Assembly (NCBI GenBank): GCA_963823845.1
Contig: CAWGND010000014.1
Coordinates: forward strand, 124,001 to 188,000
Length of the DNA: 64,000 nucleotides
Origin: Alloacidobacterium sp963823845
GTDB lineage: Bacteria; Acidobacteriota; Terriglobia; Terriglobales; Acidobacteriaceae
Direction: 5' to 3'
How positions within the stretch are numbered: the stretch's first letter is position 1; the number at the start of each line of letters is the position of its first letter. The position numbers and the translations under genes were made by a program. This document shows, piece by piece, positions 33,553 through 42,427 of the stretch. The notes under the pieces are model-generated. The model did no database searches. It saw only the letters and a program-made list of their open reading frames with translations, and was not told the DNA's origin.

Positions 33553-35994
33553 ATGGCTAGCGATTTTCTTAGTATTATTCAACCGAGCGATCCCAAGGAA
33601 CGCGAAAATCGTCCCGAAGGGCGCGTGCTGCCCATTTTGCCCGTGCGCGACACGGTACTTTTTCCGCACGCTGTTCTCCCGCTGACCGTAGGACGCGAAA
33701 GCTCGATTCAACTTATCCAGTCGCTTGGCGAGGAAAAGTCGATCGTCGTAGTCGCACAGCGCGACGCGCACCTCGATACACCGCAACCGAGCGATCTGTA
33801 CGCCTACGGCACCCTGGCAACCGTGCACAAGGTCGTAAAGATGCCTAACCAGAGCCTCTTTGTCTTCACAGAGGGCACGGAGCGCGTCAAGCTAGGTGAC
33901 TTCACGCAGACGGAACCATTTATGGTGGCCAGCGTGGATGCGGTTCCCGAAGCAGGGCCGCAGCAGGGCCCGGAACTCGAAGCTCTGCAGCGGAATATTC
34001 TTTCGCAGTTTCAGCAAATCGTGTCGGCATCTCCCACTCTCTCCGACGAGCTCTCAACCATCGCTGCACAGATGGACGACCCGGCCCGGTTGAGCGACTT
34101 CGTCGCGTCTTCCTTGCCGTTCCTGGCGACCGCAGACCGGCAGGAATTGCTGGAAACGCCCGATGTCAGCGTACGCCTTGAGCGGCTGAACAAGCACCTG
34201 GTCAAGGAAATCGAAGTCCAGCAGCTCCGCAACAAGATCCAGTCAGAGGTGCAGGACCAGGTCCAACAGTCCCAGCGCGACTACTACCTCCGCGAGCAGT
34301 TGAAGGCGATACAGAAAGAGCTGGGCGAGCAGGACGAGAGCCAGAAGGATATCGAAGAGCTCCGCCAGAAGATTGAAGACGTTGGCATGCCGGAAGAGAC
34401 GAAGAAAGAGGCGCTCAAGGAGTTGAGTCGCCTCTCGCGCATGTCGCCAATGGCAGCCGACTACTCGCTGACGCGTAACTACATCGAGTGGCTGGCTGTG
34501 CTGCCATGGGCCAAGTCCTCCGGCTCGGAAGTCGATATTTCTAGGGCCAAGGAGATTCTCGACGAAGACCACTATGACCTCAAGAAGGTAAAAGAGCGCA
34601 TCCTCGACTACCTTGCCGTCCGCCGCCTGAAGCCGGACATGAAAGGACCGATCCTGTGCTTTGTCGGACCTCCGGGCGTGGGCAAGACCTCGCTTGGCCG
34701 CAGCGTGGCGCGTGCCCTGGGACGCAAGTTCCAGCGCATCTCACTCGGCGGCATGCACGATGAGGCCGAGTTGCGCGGACATCGGCGGACGTATATCGGC
34801 GCGCTGCCGGGGCAGATCATTCAGAACCTGCGCCGCGCTGGCGCAAACGATCCTGTCTTCATGCTCGACGAGGTCGATAAGCTGGGCCGCGATTTCCGCG
34901 GCGACCCGGCGTCGGCTCTGCTTGAAGTGCTGGATCCTGAGCAAAATAACACTTTCCGTGACAACTACCTCGATCAGCCTTTTGACTTATCGAAGGTGCT
35001 CTTCATCTGCACGGCGAACATGCTCGATACGATGCCGGCGCCGCTGCTCGATCGCATGGAAATTATCGACCTGCAGGGCTACACCGAGGAAGAGAAGCGG
35101 CACATCGCCTTCCGCTACCTCATTCCGCGGCAGATCAAGGAAAACGGCATCGTGCCGGAAAGCATTGAGTTTCCGGAGGAATCTGTTTCCTACATCGTGC
35201 GTCACTACACGCGCGAAGCGGGTGTGCGCAAGCTCGAACAGTTGATCGGTACGGTCTGCCGCAAGCAGGCACGCCGCGTCGCTGAGGGCAAGACGGAGAA
35301 GCTGACCGTAACGAAGGAAATCATTCACGAGTTTTTGGGCGGCATCAAGGTACGCGTCGATACGGAGATCGCCGAGCGGACAAAGCGCGCTGGCGTGGCT
35401 GTGGGCCTGGCCTGGACCCCGGCCGGCGGCGACGTGCTCTTCATCGAAGCAAACAGGATGAAGGGCAAGGGTGGATTCACCATGACCGGCCAGATTGGTG
35501 AGGTCATGCAGGAATCCATGCAGGCGGCGCTGACGTGGGTCCGTTCCAACGCGAAGTCGATCGGTCTCGAAGAGGACTTCATGAAGGATATCGACCTGCA
35601 CATTCACGTTCCTGCCGGAGCAATTCCCAAAGACGGCCCATCGGCAGGTGTAACCATGGCGACAGCACTCATCTCACTGCTGACGGATACGCCGGTGCAT
35701 CCACTTACCGCGATGACTGGTGAAATTACCCTCAGCGGCAACGTGCTGCCAGTGGGCGGCATCAAGGAGAAATTCCTTGCCGCGAAACGCGCGGGCGTCA
35801 AGCAGGTCATCCTCCCGGCAGAGAACCGGCTGAACGTTGAGGAAGACCTGATGCCTGAGCAGATCGAAGGCGTCACCATCCACTACGCCAGCCGCATTGA
35901 GGACGTCCTCAACGTGGCTCTGCCCAAGTCCAGGGAAGAAGAGAAGAAGGACGAAGAGGTGAGGGAAGAAGTCCTCCTGCACGCCAACGCTTGA
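33553..35994 (+). CDS. lon: ATP-dependent protease Lon
   Basis: An 813-residue AAA+ serine protease that degrades damaged and regulatory proteins. The N-terminal LON substrate domain starts at about 25 (RVLPILPVRDTVLFPHAVLP). A coiled-coil region follows (DYYLREQLKAIQKELGEQDE). Walker A is GPPGVGKTSLGRS at about 372 and Walker B is PVFMLDEVDKLG. The protease domain has the catalytic Ser697 in KDGPSAGVTM and Lys740 in GGIKEKFLAAK. The tail is Glu/Lys-rich. It is a single gene with its own terminator. Confidence 0.98.
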   Translation: MASDFLSIIQPSDPKERENRPEGRVLPILPVRDTVLFPHAVLPLTVGRESSIQLIQSLGEEKSIVVVAQRDAHLDTPQPSDLYAYGTLATVHKVVKMPNQSLFVFTEGTERVKLGDFTQTEPFMVASVDAVPEAGPQQGPELEALQRNILSQFQQIVSASPTLSDELSTIAAQMDDPARLSDFVASSLPFLATADRQELLETPDVSVRLERLNKHLVKEIEVQQLRNKIQSEVQDQVQQSQRDYYLREQLKAIQKELGEQDESQKDIEELRQKIEDVGMPEETKKEALKELSRLSRMSPMAADYSLTRNYIEWLAVLPWAKSSGSEVDISRAKEILDEDHYDLKKVKERILDYLAVRRLKPDMKGPILCFVGPPGVGKTSLGRSVARALGRKFQRISLGGMHDEAELRGHRRTYIGALPGQIIQNLRRAGANDPVFMLDEVDKLGRDFRGDPASALLEVLDPEQNNTFRDNYLDQPFDLSKVLFICTANMLDTMPAPLLDRMEIIDLQGYTEEEKRHIAFRYLIPRQIKENGIVPESIEFPEESVSYIVRHYTREAGVRKLEQLIGTVCRKQARRVAEGKTEKLTVTKEIIHEFLGGIKVRVDTEIAERTKRAGVAVGLAWTPAGGDVLFIEANRMKGKGGFTMTGQIGEVMQESMQAALTWVRSNAKSIGLEEDFMKDIDLHIHVPAGAIPKDGPSAGVTMATALISLLTDTPVHPLTAMTGEITLSGNVLPVGGIKEKFLAAKRAGVKQVILPAENRLNVEEDLMPEQIEGVTIHYASRIEDVLNVALPKSREEEKKDEEVREEVLLHANA

Positions 35995-36036
35995 GGGACT
36001 TCGCGTCCGGCGATACGCGGCTTCGCCGCAAAGACT

Positions 36037-36063
36037 AAGGCCCGCCAAAAGCGGGCCTTTTTG
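36037..36063 (+). terminator. Rho-independent terminator of lon
   Basis: AAGGCCCGC-CAAAA-GCGGGCCTT followed by TTT, 43 bp after the lon stop. Perfect nine-base stem. Confidence 0.9.
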
Positions 36064-36118
36064 TAGGGAAGAAGAAAAATAGATTGTTGCTGCCCCCGCT
36101 CGCGGTTATAAATCAGCA

Positions 36119-37546
36119 ATGCCCCGCAAAATTCTACTGTGTTGTCTTGTCGCGCCATTCCTATTAACTGCGGTTATGGGTACCGCCTCAGCACAGACAG
36201 CCAAGCTCGTGATCAAGGACGCCAAGATCTTCAGCATGGCTCCGAATCAACGCGAGCCCTTTAACGGCTATCTTGTCGTCGCTGACGACGGCACTCTGGC
36301 GGAAGTCGCGCCCGGCGATCCGCCCGCATCGCTCGCGACAAAAGAAACATACGACGCGCACGGCGACTGGATTATTCCCGGATTCATCTCTGCGCACAGC
36401 CACATCTGGCAGAGCGCCTATCGCGGTCTCGCCGCTGATCAGACGCTGACTGGATGGATCGATGCACTCTACGGACGCACCGCGCCTCTCGCAAGGTCTG
36501 ATGACTTCTATTGGTTCACGCTGCACGGTTCGCTCGACCACCTGCGTCATGGAGTGACCGCTGCCTACAATTTCAACTATGGCGGCCCTTCAAGCTTCGA
36601 CTTTGGCCATCCGCCACCGACCTCACAATCGCCCGAGAGCTACGAGGAAAGTCAGTTCCGCGCCGAGATGGATTCAGGTCTGCGTTTTGTCCATGGCTAC
36701 CAGGTAGGAAGGGCAGGCCCGCACTACTCGACGGAAGACGCCAGCCGCGGACTGAAAACATTTCTCGACTGGACAGCAACGCAGCCAAAGTCCTCCGCCT
36801 ACCTCAGCATGATGATCAACGGCGGAACGGCCTTCAACAACACCTACCAGCAAGCAGTGCTCGAAAAATCGTTGATGGACGAATTTCATCTGGGCAATCA
36901 GAGCCATTATCTGGAGCCACCAGAAACAGAAGGCGAGGAGCAATCAAAATTTCGCTGGTTCATGGACAGCGGCCTGCTGTCGAAGCAGCTCATCTTCGGC
37001 CACTTCATCCACACCAACGACTTCATTCTGCAGCAGACTGCAGCTGCAGGAGCGTCGATGAGTTGGAACCCGCTCTCGAACGGCCGTCTCGCATCGGGCA
37101 CGGCGGACATTCCGAAATATCTGAAGACGGGTGTGCGCGTCGGCATGGGCGTCGACGGCGAGGCGAGTGCCGACCTCGCAGACCCGTTTGAAAATATGCG
37201 CGCTGGACTCTACGCTATCCGCGACAAATACGAAGATGCGACGATCATGAGCCCCTACGATGTGCTGCGCCTTCACACGATGGGAAGCGCCGATATACTG
37301 GGCGTAGCTGATCACCTCGGAAGTCTTGAGCGCGGCAAGTTTGCGGACATGCTCGTCATCAGCCCGGAGCACTTCGGGCACGTCTTCGATCCCTATGCGA
37401 GCCTTGTCTTCATTGGCGCGCTGGAAGACATCAAGCGCGTCTATGTTGGCGGCGTCCTGCTGGTAGAAGACGGCAAGACTTTAAAATACGACTTCAACAA
37501 GGTGCAGGGCGAAGTGGATCAGAGGGTCGCAGCTTCGTTGAAATAG
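36119..37546 (+). CDS. Exported amidohydrolase-family metal-dependent hydrolase
   Basis: A 475-residue protein with a signal peptide (MPRKILLCCLVAPFLLTAVM...SAQ). The amidohydrolase fold is recognisable: beta-sandwich IKDAKIFSMAPNQREPFNGY, metal motif PGFISAHSHIWQSAYRG (HxH as HSH), HFIHTNDFILQQTAAAG with a later His, and MGVDGEASADLADPFENM with the metal Asp. The C-terminus returns to the sandwich (GVADHLGSLERGKFADMLVI). It resembles the ATZ/TRZ and cytosine-deaminase-like group. Export makes a periplasmic amidase or deaminase most likely; substrate unknown. Confidence 0.85.
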   Translation: MPRKILLCCLVAPFLLTAVMGTASAQTAKLVIKDAKIFSMAPNQREPFNGYLVVADDGTLAEVAPGDPPASLATKETYDAHGDWIIPGFISAHSHIWQSAYRGLAADQTLTGWIDALYGRTAPLARSDDFYWFTLHGSLDHLRHGVTAAYNFNYGGPSSFDFGHPPPTSQSPESYEESQFRAEMDSGLRFVHGYQVGRAGPHYSTEDASRGLKTFLDWTATQPKSSAYLSMMINGGTAFNNTYQQAVLEKSLMDEFHLGNQSHYLEPPETEGEEQSKFRWFMDSGLLSKQLIFGHFIHTNDFILQQTAAAGASMSWNPLSNGRLASGTADIPKYLKTGVRVGMGVDGEASADLADPFENMRAGLYAIRDKYEDATIMSPYDVLRLHTMGSADILGVADHLGSLERGKFADMLVISPEHFGHVFDPYASLVFIGALEDIKRVYVGGVLLVEDGKTLKYDFNKVQGEVDQRVAASLK

Positions 37547-37564
37547 GCTTCGGCAGGCTGACCG

Positions 37565-38959
37565 TCAGGCTTGCGCGCTGCAAACGTAGTCGCAGACCAA
37601 TACCGTCCGGTCATCGTCCTGAGAAGCCGACCACTTGCTTATTCGATCGAGGATCAGATCCGCGGTCTCGTCTGGTGTCAGTTTTGCGCTCTCCTGTAAC
37701 AGTTCGTGAAGCCGCTCATATCCAAACTGCTCCTCGCTTGCGTTCTCAGCCTCAACAATTCCATCGGTATACAGAAGCAGACGGTCCCCCGCCTTCAGCC
37801 GCTGCGTAGTCGAGGTATAGGTTGCTGACGAAAACAACGCCAGCATCAATCCGTTCTCTTCAATGGAGAGCACTTTGCCGTCTCGCAGCAGGAGCAGCGG
37901 GAGATGCGCGGCAGCGGCATAGCACAGCTCTCCAGTATGCGCGTCAAGATGGGCATACGCTGCGGTAACAAACTGGCTCTGCGTATTTCCGCAAAGCGTC
38001 GAATTCATGCCTGCCAGCAACTTCGCCGGGTGAGCGGCGTGTTCCGGTTGCGAATTAGCCGCCAGCTTCACCATCGAGGCGATGAGCGCCGCCGGCACGC
38101 CATGTCCGGAGACGTCAGCAATCAGCAACCCGGCCTTTCCACCCTGTGCAACAAGAAAGTCGTAGAAGTCTCCCGCAACCGAAGTCATCGGTACATATCT
38201 CGCCGCGATCCGAAAATGATCCGATGTGGGAAACGCGGGCGGCAGAATCGACAACTGGATGCGTTTTGCAACTTCGAGCTCCTTCTGAATCGCGCTGAAT
38301 TGCTGATCGCGTTCAACTGCCCGACGCGCGGCCACATACCCCAGGCAGGCAAGAAAGATTCCAAATCCGTATGGCTCTGTCGTGACGCCAAACAAGCCTC
38401 CCACGCTTCTCCATAACGCAAACGCGACAAAAACGAGAAGGCCATTTCGCATGATGATGAAATCCCGGTCCCGTACCGGTTGACGAAACGATAGAATGAC
38501 CAGCGCCAGCAGCGCACAGATCACAGTGCCGTTGTTTACTTTATAAAGAATGTCCAACGGGCCGCCGAGGACAGTTGCTATCAGCACACAGAGGAGAATC
38601 CCACCGCCAGCATATGCCAGAACTTTTCCAGGCTTGCCCAGAAAACCGGTCGCATCAAAAAAGAAAAATGCTGGAATCGGCACCAGAAAGTCAATCGCAG
38701 CTCTCAGGCGATCGAAGAACGCCGATGGCGGGATTATCAGTCGCAGCAGTTCCGACTGCATCCACATCCGCTGTCCATACAGGATGGCAAAGATCGCAAG
38801 CCAGAAGAGAAGTGCGTCAAAGCGCCGCCGAATGAAAAGAAAACCCAATATCACCAGTCCAACTGTGGTGAATGCTGACCCCAGGAACAGGGAGATTTCG
38901 CTGCGGTGAAAGACACGCAGGACCTGCGAAGCTGTTAGTTCAGAATCAAGCAGAACCAT
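37565..38959 (-). CDS. Membrane PP2C-type (SpoIIE/RsbU) serine phosphatase
   Basis: A 464-residue signalling phosphatase. The N-terminal half has about seven transmembrane helices, e.g. FTTVGLVILGFLFI, PIPAFFFFDATGF and GGGILLCVLIATVLGG. A linker helix (DQQFSAIQKELEVAKRIQLS) leads to the SpoIIE domain with metal-binding Asp residues in VAGDFYDFL and LLIADVSGHGVPAALIASM, and later LLLYTDGIVEAEN and DDDRTVLVCDY. Such proteins dephosphorylate anti-anti-sigma factors in partner-switching pathways; no partner gene is adjacent. It is convergent with the amidohydrolase gene (18 bp gap). Confidence 0.92.
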   Translation of the reverse strand: MVLLDSELTASQVLRVFHRSEISLFLGSAFTTVGLVILGFLFIRRRFDALLFWLAIFAILYGQRMWMQSELLRLIIPPSAFFDRLRAAIDFLVPIPAFFFFDATGFLGKPGKVLAYAGGGILLCVLIATVLGGPLDILYKVNNGTVICALLALVILSFRQPVRDRDFIIMRNGLLVFVAFALWRSVGGLFGVTTEPYGFGIFLACLGYVAARRAVERDQQFSAIQKELEVAKRIQLSILPPAFPTSDHFRIAARYVPMTSVAGDFYDFLVAQGGKAGLLIADVSGHGVPAALIASMVKLAANSQPEHAAHPAKLLAGMNSTLCGNTQSQFVTAAYAHLDAHTGELCYAAAAHLPLLLLRDGKVLSIEENGLMLALFSSATYTSTTQRLKAGDRLLLYTDGIVEAENASEEQFGYERLHELLQESAKLTPDETADLILDRISKWSASQDDDRTVLVCDYVCSAQA

Positions 38960-39119
38960 CGCCAAGGATGGTAAATCATCCGCTACACGAAAGCTTACCG
39001 ATCCCTTGCGCTACGCGAATCAAACCCGAGTTTGCCCCAGTGCGCTCCAGCTCTCGTAATTCGCCGGTGGGGGCGGCAAGAAACGGTAACATGGGATATT
39101 GCTTGTTGTTGCGGTCTCT

Positions 39120-39444
39120 ATGAGGAAGATTTTCGCCATTTTGATGCTATATGCCACATGCGCTCTGGCCCGGGTGAACAGCGGCGAGTTGCGTCTACGG
39201 GTGCTCGACCCCTCGGGAGCAGGGGTCAAAGCTGTCGTGAACCTGACGAACGCCGGAAGCGGCTACAGCAATACATTTACAACGGATTCAGCAGGCCCTT
39301 CCAGCGTGCAGCCGCTTGCTTAAGGTATGTACCTCCTCAGCGTCGAATATCAGGGCTTTGCATCTGTTTCGCAACCGGTCGTGGGTGCGCTCTGCAATTC
39401 GTGTCGACCTCAGCGTCCAGCTTCACGTAGGCCGGTCACTTTAG
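39120..39444 (+). pseudogene. N-terminal remnant of a TonB-dependent receptor (carboxypeptidase-like domain)
   Basis: A signal peptide (MRKIFAILMLYATCALA) leads to a CarboxypepD_reg-like domain: SGELRLRVLDPSGAGVKAVV and TNAGSGYSNTFTTDSAG. There is an in-frame TAA at about 39321 where homologues have Tyr. The same frame continues MYLLSVEYQGFASVSQPVV. Then an extra G near 39385 shifts it to RSAIRVDLSVQLHVGRSL, ending in TAG at 39442-39444. The plug and barrel are missing. These receptors with a Cna/carboxypeptidase-like N-terminus are abundant in Acidobacteriota. Stop, frameshift and large truncation together point to true decay. Confidence 0.75.
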
Positions 39445-39462
39445 GAAATATGATGGTTCTGG

Positions 39463-40011
39463 ATGTTTACCATCGGCCATTCCACGCTGCCTGTCGATAC
39501 TTTCCTGAAAATCCTTAAGGACAATGGCGTGCATTGGCTGGTGGATATCCGCACAATTCCAAAATCGCGCCACAATCCGCAGTTCGCTCAGGAGAATCTG
39601 GAGCAATCACTTGAGGCAGCGGATATCAGGTATCGCTGGCAGAAGTCGCTCGGCGGTTTGCGGCACGCGCTCCGGGACTCCGTCAATACCGGCTGGCGCA
39701 ACTCCAGTTTCCGCGGATATGCCGATTACATGCAGACACCTGAATTTGCCACCGCCATCGACCAGTTGCTCGCTGACAGTCCTCATGCGCAGACCACGGT
39801 CATGTGTGCCGAAGCTGTTCCCTGGCGCTGCCATCGCTCGCTGGTGGCCGACGCTCTCGTAGTGCGCGGCATCGTGGTAGACGACATCTACTATGACGCG
39901 AAAGGTCATAGCCGCCGCGGGCCGCATACCCTCACGTCTTTCGCGAAAGTGAAAGGGGATCACCTCTGGTACCCATCGGAGGGAGAATTGTTTGCCGGCC
40001 TCGAAGGGTGA
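39463..40011 (+). CDS. DUF488 family protein
   Basis: A 182-residue soluble protein. MFTIGHSTLPVDTFLKILKD, LVDIRTIPKSRHNPQFAQEN and VVMCAEA-like TTVMCAEAVPWRCHRSLVAD are the three conserved DUF488 blocks, with the CxE...CHR motif that suggests a catalytic or metal-binding role. A TGA lies just upstream in frame, so the ATG at 39463 is the only start. It follows the receptor remnant directly. Function is not established. Confidence 0.9.
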   Translation: MFTIGHSTLPVDTFLKILKDNGVHWLVDIRTIPKSRHNPQFAQENLEQSLEAADIRYRWQKSLGGLRHALRDSVNTGWRNSSFRGYADYMQTPEFATAIDQLLADSPHAQTTVMCAEAVPWRCHRSLVADALVVRGIVVDDIYYDAKGHSRRGPHTLTSFAKVKGDHLWYPSEGELFAGLEG

Positions 40012-40029
40012 TTTAGAATGCAAGGCATC

Positions 40030-40239
40030 ATGGCTGCACCCGCACGCAAGTCGCGCCGCGCTTATTGGTATTGGCTATTGGTCCTGCCCGCTCTCGCGCT
40101 GATGTTTCCCGGGACCTACGCCAGGGCCACCCCGGCGCTCCTCGGCTTTCCGTTCTTCTACTGGTACCAGATGGGATGGATCGCCCTGACCAGCATCATT
40201 ACGGGAATCGTCTATCTGGCGACAAGAACCCGTGCCTGA
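40030..40239 (+). CDS. DUF3311 small membrane protein
   Basis: 69 residues with two hydrophobic helices (YWYWLLVLPALALMFPGTYA and YQMGWIALTSIITGIVYLAT). The PxLxGFPFFYWYQ block is the DUF3311 signature. Elsewhere DUF3311 genes usually precede a sodium:solute symporter and may be its small subunit. Here no symporter follows, so it stands alone between DUF488 and a toxin-antitoxin pair. Confidence 0.8.
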   Translation: MAAPARKSRRAYWYWLLVLPALALMFPGTYARATPALLGFPFFYWYQMGWIALTSIITGIVYLATRTRA

Positions 40240-40277
40240 GTATGACCCTCTCCGCATACTCCGGATAACTGTGCTTT

Positions 40278-40308
40278 ACAAGTGCTCCGTTTTTAGAGCT
40301 ATACTTGT
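40278..40308 (+). promoter_or_regulatory. Promoter with overlapping inverted repeats for the Xre/RES pair
   Basis: TTTACA (40275-40280) and TATACT (40300-40305), spacing 19, form a plausible promoter. It is embraced by ACAAGT (40278-40283) and ACTTGT (40303-40308), with an inner GCTC/GAGC pair. This is the arrangement expected for an operator bound by the antitoxin. Confidence 0.5.
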
Positions 40309-40354
40309 CCATAGATGGAGAGGACGAGCCTTTTCCATTGCGGAGGAGAATCAT

Positions 40355-40804
40355 GTGCACAGACAAAGCGCCAGGCAGGCTTTAGCCTATCCCGCAACTA
40401 TGTATACGCCACCTGCGCTGCCCGACCTCTCGCAACTGGAAGAGCGGAGGCGGCTTTCGCCTGCTGCCGCGCGCGCCTTTTTCAATATTGTGAAGCGGTG
40501 GGGGATCCGCGACGAGGACGCGCGCCAACTGCTCGGCGGCATCTCCAGCGGTGCCTACTACGAGTTCAAGAAGCGGCCCAGCCGAGTGCTCAACGAGGAT
40601 CGCCTGCGACGCATTTCCTATCTCATCGGCATCTTCAAGGCACTGAATATCCTCTACGGAACGCAGCTGGCCGATAGTTGGGTACAACTTGCGAACACAA
40701 ACCCGCTGTTTAGCGGGCGCACGCCGCTGGCGTATATGCTGGAGGGAGGAACAGTGGGCATGGAATTTGTGCGCCGCCTGCTCGATGCGCGTCGCGGTGG
40801 CTAG
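40355..40804 (+). CDS. Xre/MbcA/ParS-family antitoxin
   Basis: A 149-residue antitoxin. The N-terminal half is an Xre-like helical domain (LSPAAARAFFNIVKRWGI, DARQLLGGISSGAYYEFKKR). The C-terminal DUF2384 domain contains RRISYLIGIFKALNILYG and WVQLANTNPLFSGRTPLAYM, where the NPLF..PL motif is diagnostic. The GTG at 40355 has GGAGGAG just upstream. It lies 32 bp before the RES toxin gene and probably represses the pair through the dyad at 40278-40308. Confidence 0.9.
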   Translation: MHRQSARQALAYPATMYTPPALPDLSQLEERRRLSPAAARAFFNIVKRWGIRDEDARQLLGGISSGAYYEFKKRPSRVLNEDRLRRISYLIGIFKALNILYGTQLADSWVQLANTNPLFSGRTPLAYMLEGGTVGMEFVRRLLDARRGG

Positions 40805-40836
40805 CCCTGTGAATCCGAACCAGACTCCCCCAGCTA

Positions 40837-41667
40837 ATGACCCGGCCTAAAACAAAAGCCTCTCTTAATCCGCGCGACCCGTCGGGTGCGGTGGCAGTAG
40901 TGCGCGCACAGATGGAAGCGCACCCCGAAGTACCCGTCACCGACGACTCAAAGGCAAACGAAGGCCTGCCGCCTGTCACGCAGTTGCGCCGCTTTGACAC
41001 GCACCGCCTCTTGCCAGCCAAATACAGTGTGAATTACGAGTCGGTTCTGACCCGCATCGCCGACAATGACGAGCACCTGCGGCAGATCTTCGACCTGGAC
41101 AACGCCACCAACGCACGTCTGGAAGCGGAAGAGAATCTCCGGCCCGGTATTACGCCGCGCGAACTGGTCTTCAACATCCCGAATTACCGTATCGTCAACG
41201 CAGCTTTCACCCATCCCCATCCCCTGGGCGCGCGTTTCTCCACAAATGAGCGCGGAGCCTGGTACGCCGCCTTCGAACTCGCTACCGCTAAAGCGGAGGT
41301 TATGTTTCACAAGTCCGTCGAATTCGCTGAGATCAACTGGGCGGAGCGCGAGGTCATGCAATACGACGAGTACCTGGCCGATTTTACCGGGAGCTTCCAC
41401 GATCTACGCTCTGAAGCTATGCCAGAGGAAAAGCGGGAGCAATACGCCGATTGTCTTGACCCGGCCAGCTATATCGCATCGCAGAAGCTGGCCGTAGAGC
41501 TGCTCGACCACGGCTCGCTTGGCGTCGCCTATCCCAGCGTTCGCAGGCCCGGTGGCACGTGTATCGCGTGTTTCCGGCCCAGTGTCGTGGCCAATGTTCG
41601 CAAAGGCAGCAGGTTCCTTATGACCTGGACGCCAAATCGAATTGTTTTTACCAAACAAGGTCTTTGA
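40837..41667 (+). CDS. RES-domain toxin (NAD+-degrading)
   Basis: A 276-residue RES toxin. Conserved residues: Arg in GARFSTNERGAWYAAFELA, Tyr and Glu in the same block through TAKAEVMFH, and Ser in GVAYPSVRRPGGTCIACF. Family members (Res, ParT, MbcT) cleave or phosphorolyse NAD+, or ADP-ribosylate targets, and stop growth unless bound by the Xre partner. About 100 residues precede the RES core, more than in compact members; this N-terminal part (TKASLNPRDPSGAVAVVRAQ) is of unknown role. Confidence 0.88.
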   Translation: MTRPKTKASLNPRDPSGAVAVVRAQMEAHPEVPVTDDSKANEGLPPVTQLRRFDTHRLLPAKYSVNYESVLTRIADNDEHLRQIFDLDNATNARLEAEENLRPGITPRELVFNIPNYRIVNAAFTHPHPLGARFSTNERGAWYAAFELATAKAEVMFHKSVEFAEINWAEREVMQYDEYLADFTGSFHDLRSEAMPEEKREQYADCLDPASYIASQKLAVELLDHGSLGVAYPSVRRPGGTCIACFRPSVVANVRKGSRFLMTWTPNRIVFTKQGL

Positions 41668-41725
41668 CGTAATGCGACGCGCTTCCAACGGCACTGGAAC
41701 ACACGTCTAAGAGATAAGTAGCCTA

Positions 41726-42427
41726 ATGGGTATGCATGTGCGCGTTCTGCTGTTTGGTGTGTTGAAAGATATATTTCCGGAGGCAGTCGATTCGCTTCAA
41801 ATGCCGGCGGGCGCGACCGTCGCCACGCTCATCGATCATTTCCGAGCCCAGGCTCCGCGGCAGGAAGGGCTTTGGAAGTCATTGGCCGTCGCCGTGAATC
41901 AGCAATACGCGGCGCTGGAACAGCCTCTCAGTGATGGAGATGAAGTAGCGTTGCTGCCGCCCGTGAGCGGCGGCAATCGCGCGCACGTCGCACTGGTACG
42001 CGAACCGATTCAGGCCGAAGCTCTCGTCAGTCAAGTGAAGCAGGGCGAAGACGGAGCCGTCGTTGTTTTTGACGGTATCGTGCGTAACCACACCCGCGGG
42101 CGGCGCACTCTGTATCTGGTCTACGAGTCCTATGAAGAAATGGCGTTGAAACAGATGCAGACACTATCGGCAGAGGCCAGCGAACGCTTTCCCATTCGCG
42201 ATGTTTTGTTGGTTCACCGGCTCGGCAAGCTGGAAGTGGGCGAAACCAGCGTCTTGATCGCAGTTGCGTCCGCGCACCGCGCCGCGGCCTTCGATGCCTG
42301 CCGCTGGCTCATTGACACGCTGAAGAAAACGGTCCCCATTTGGAAAAAAGAGTATTTCGAGGATGGCGCCGTATGGGCTGACGGCGAGCCTTTTCCGGCA
42401 GAAGGGAAAGGTGCGCTCGCACGATGA
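41726..42427 (+). CDS. MoaD-MoaE fusion, molybdopterin synthase
   Basis: A 233-residue single-chain molybdopterin synthase. Residues 1-85 are MoaD-like (VRVLLFGVLKDIF to DEVALLPPVSGG); residues about 88-233 are MoaE-like (VALVREPIQAEALVSQVKQG, GAVVVFDGIVRNHTRGR, YESYEEMALKQM, VPIWKKEYFEDGAVW with the active-site lysines). The MoaD C-terminal Gly-Gly that must carry the thiocarboxylate is internal here (SGGNRAH). M. tuberculosis MoaX has the same build and needs cleavage after this glycine. Its end overlaps the VWFA gene (ATGA). Confidence 0.92.
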   Translation: MGMHVRVLLFGVLKDIFPEAVDSLQMPAGATVATLIDHFRAQAPRQEGLWKSLAVAVNQQYAALEQPLSDGDEVALLPPVSGGNRAHVALVREPIQAEALVSQVKQGEDGAVVVFDGIVRNHTRGRRTLYLVYESYEEMALKQMQTLSAEASERFPIRDVLLVHRLGKLEVGETSVLIAVASAHRAAAFDACRWLIDTLKKTVPIWKKEYFEDGAVWADGEPFPAEGKGALAR

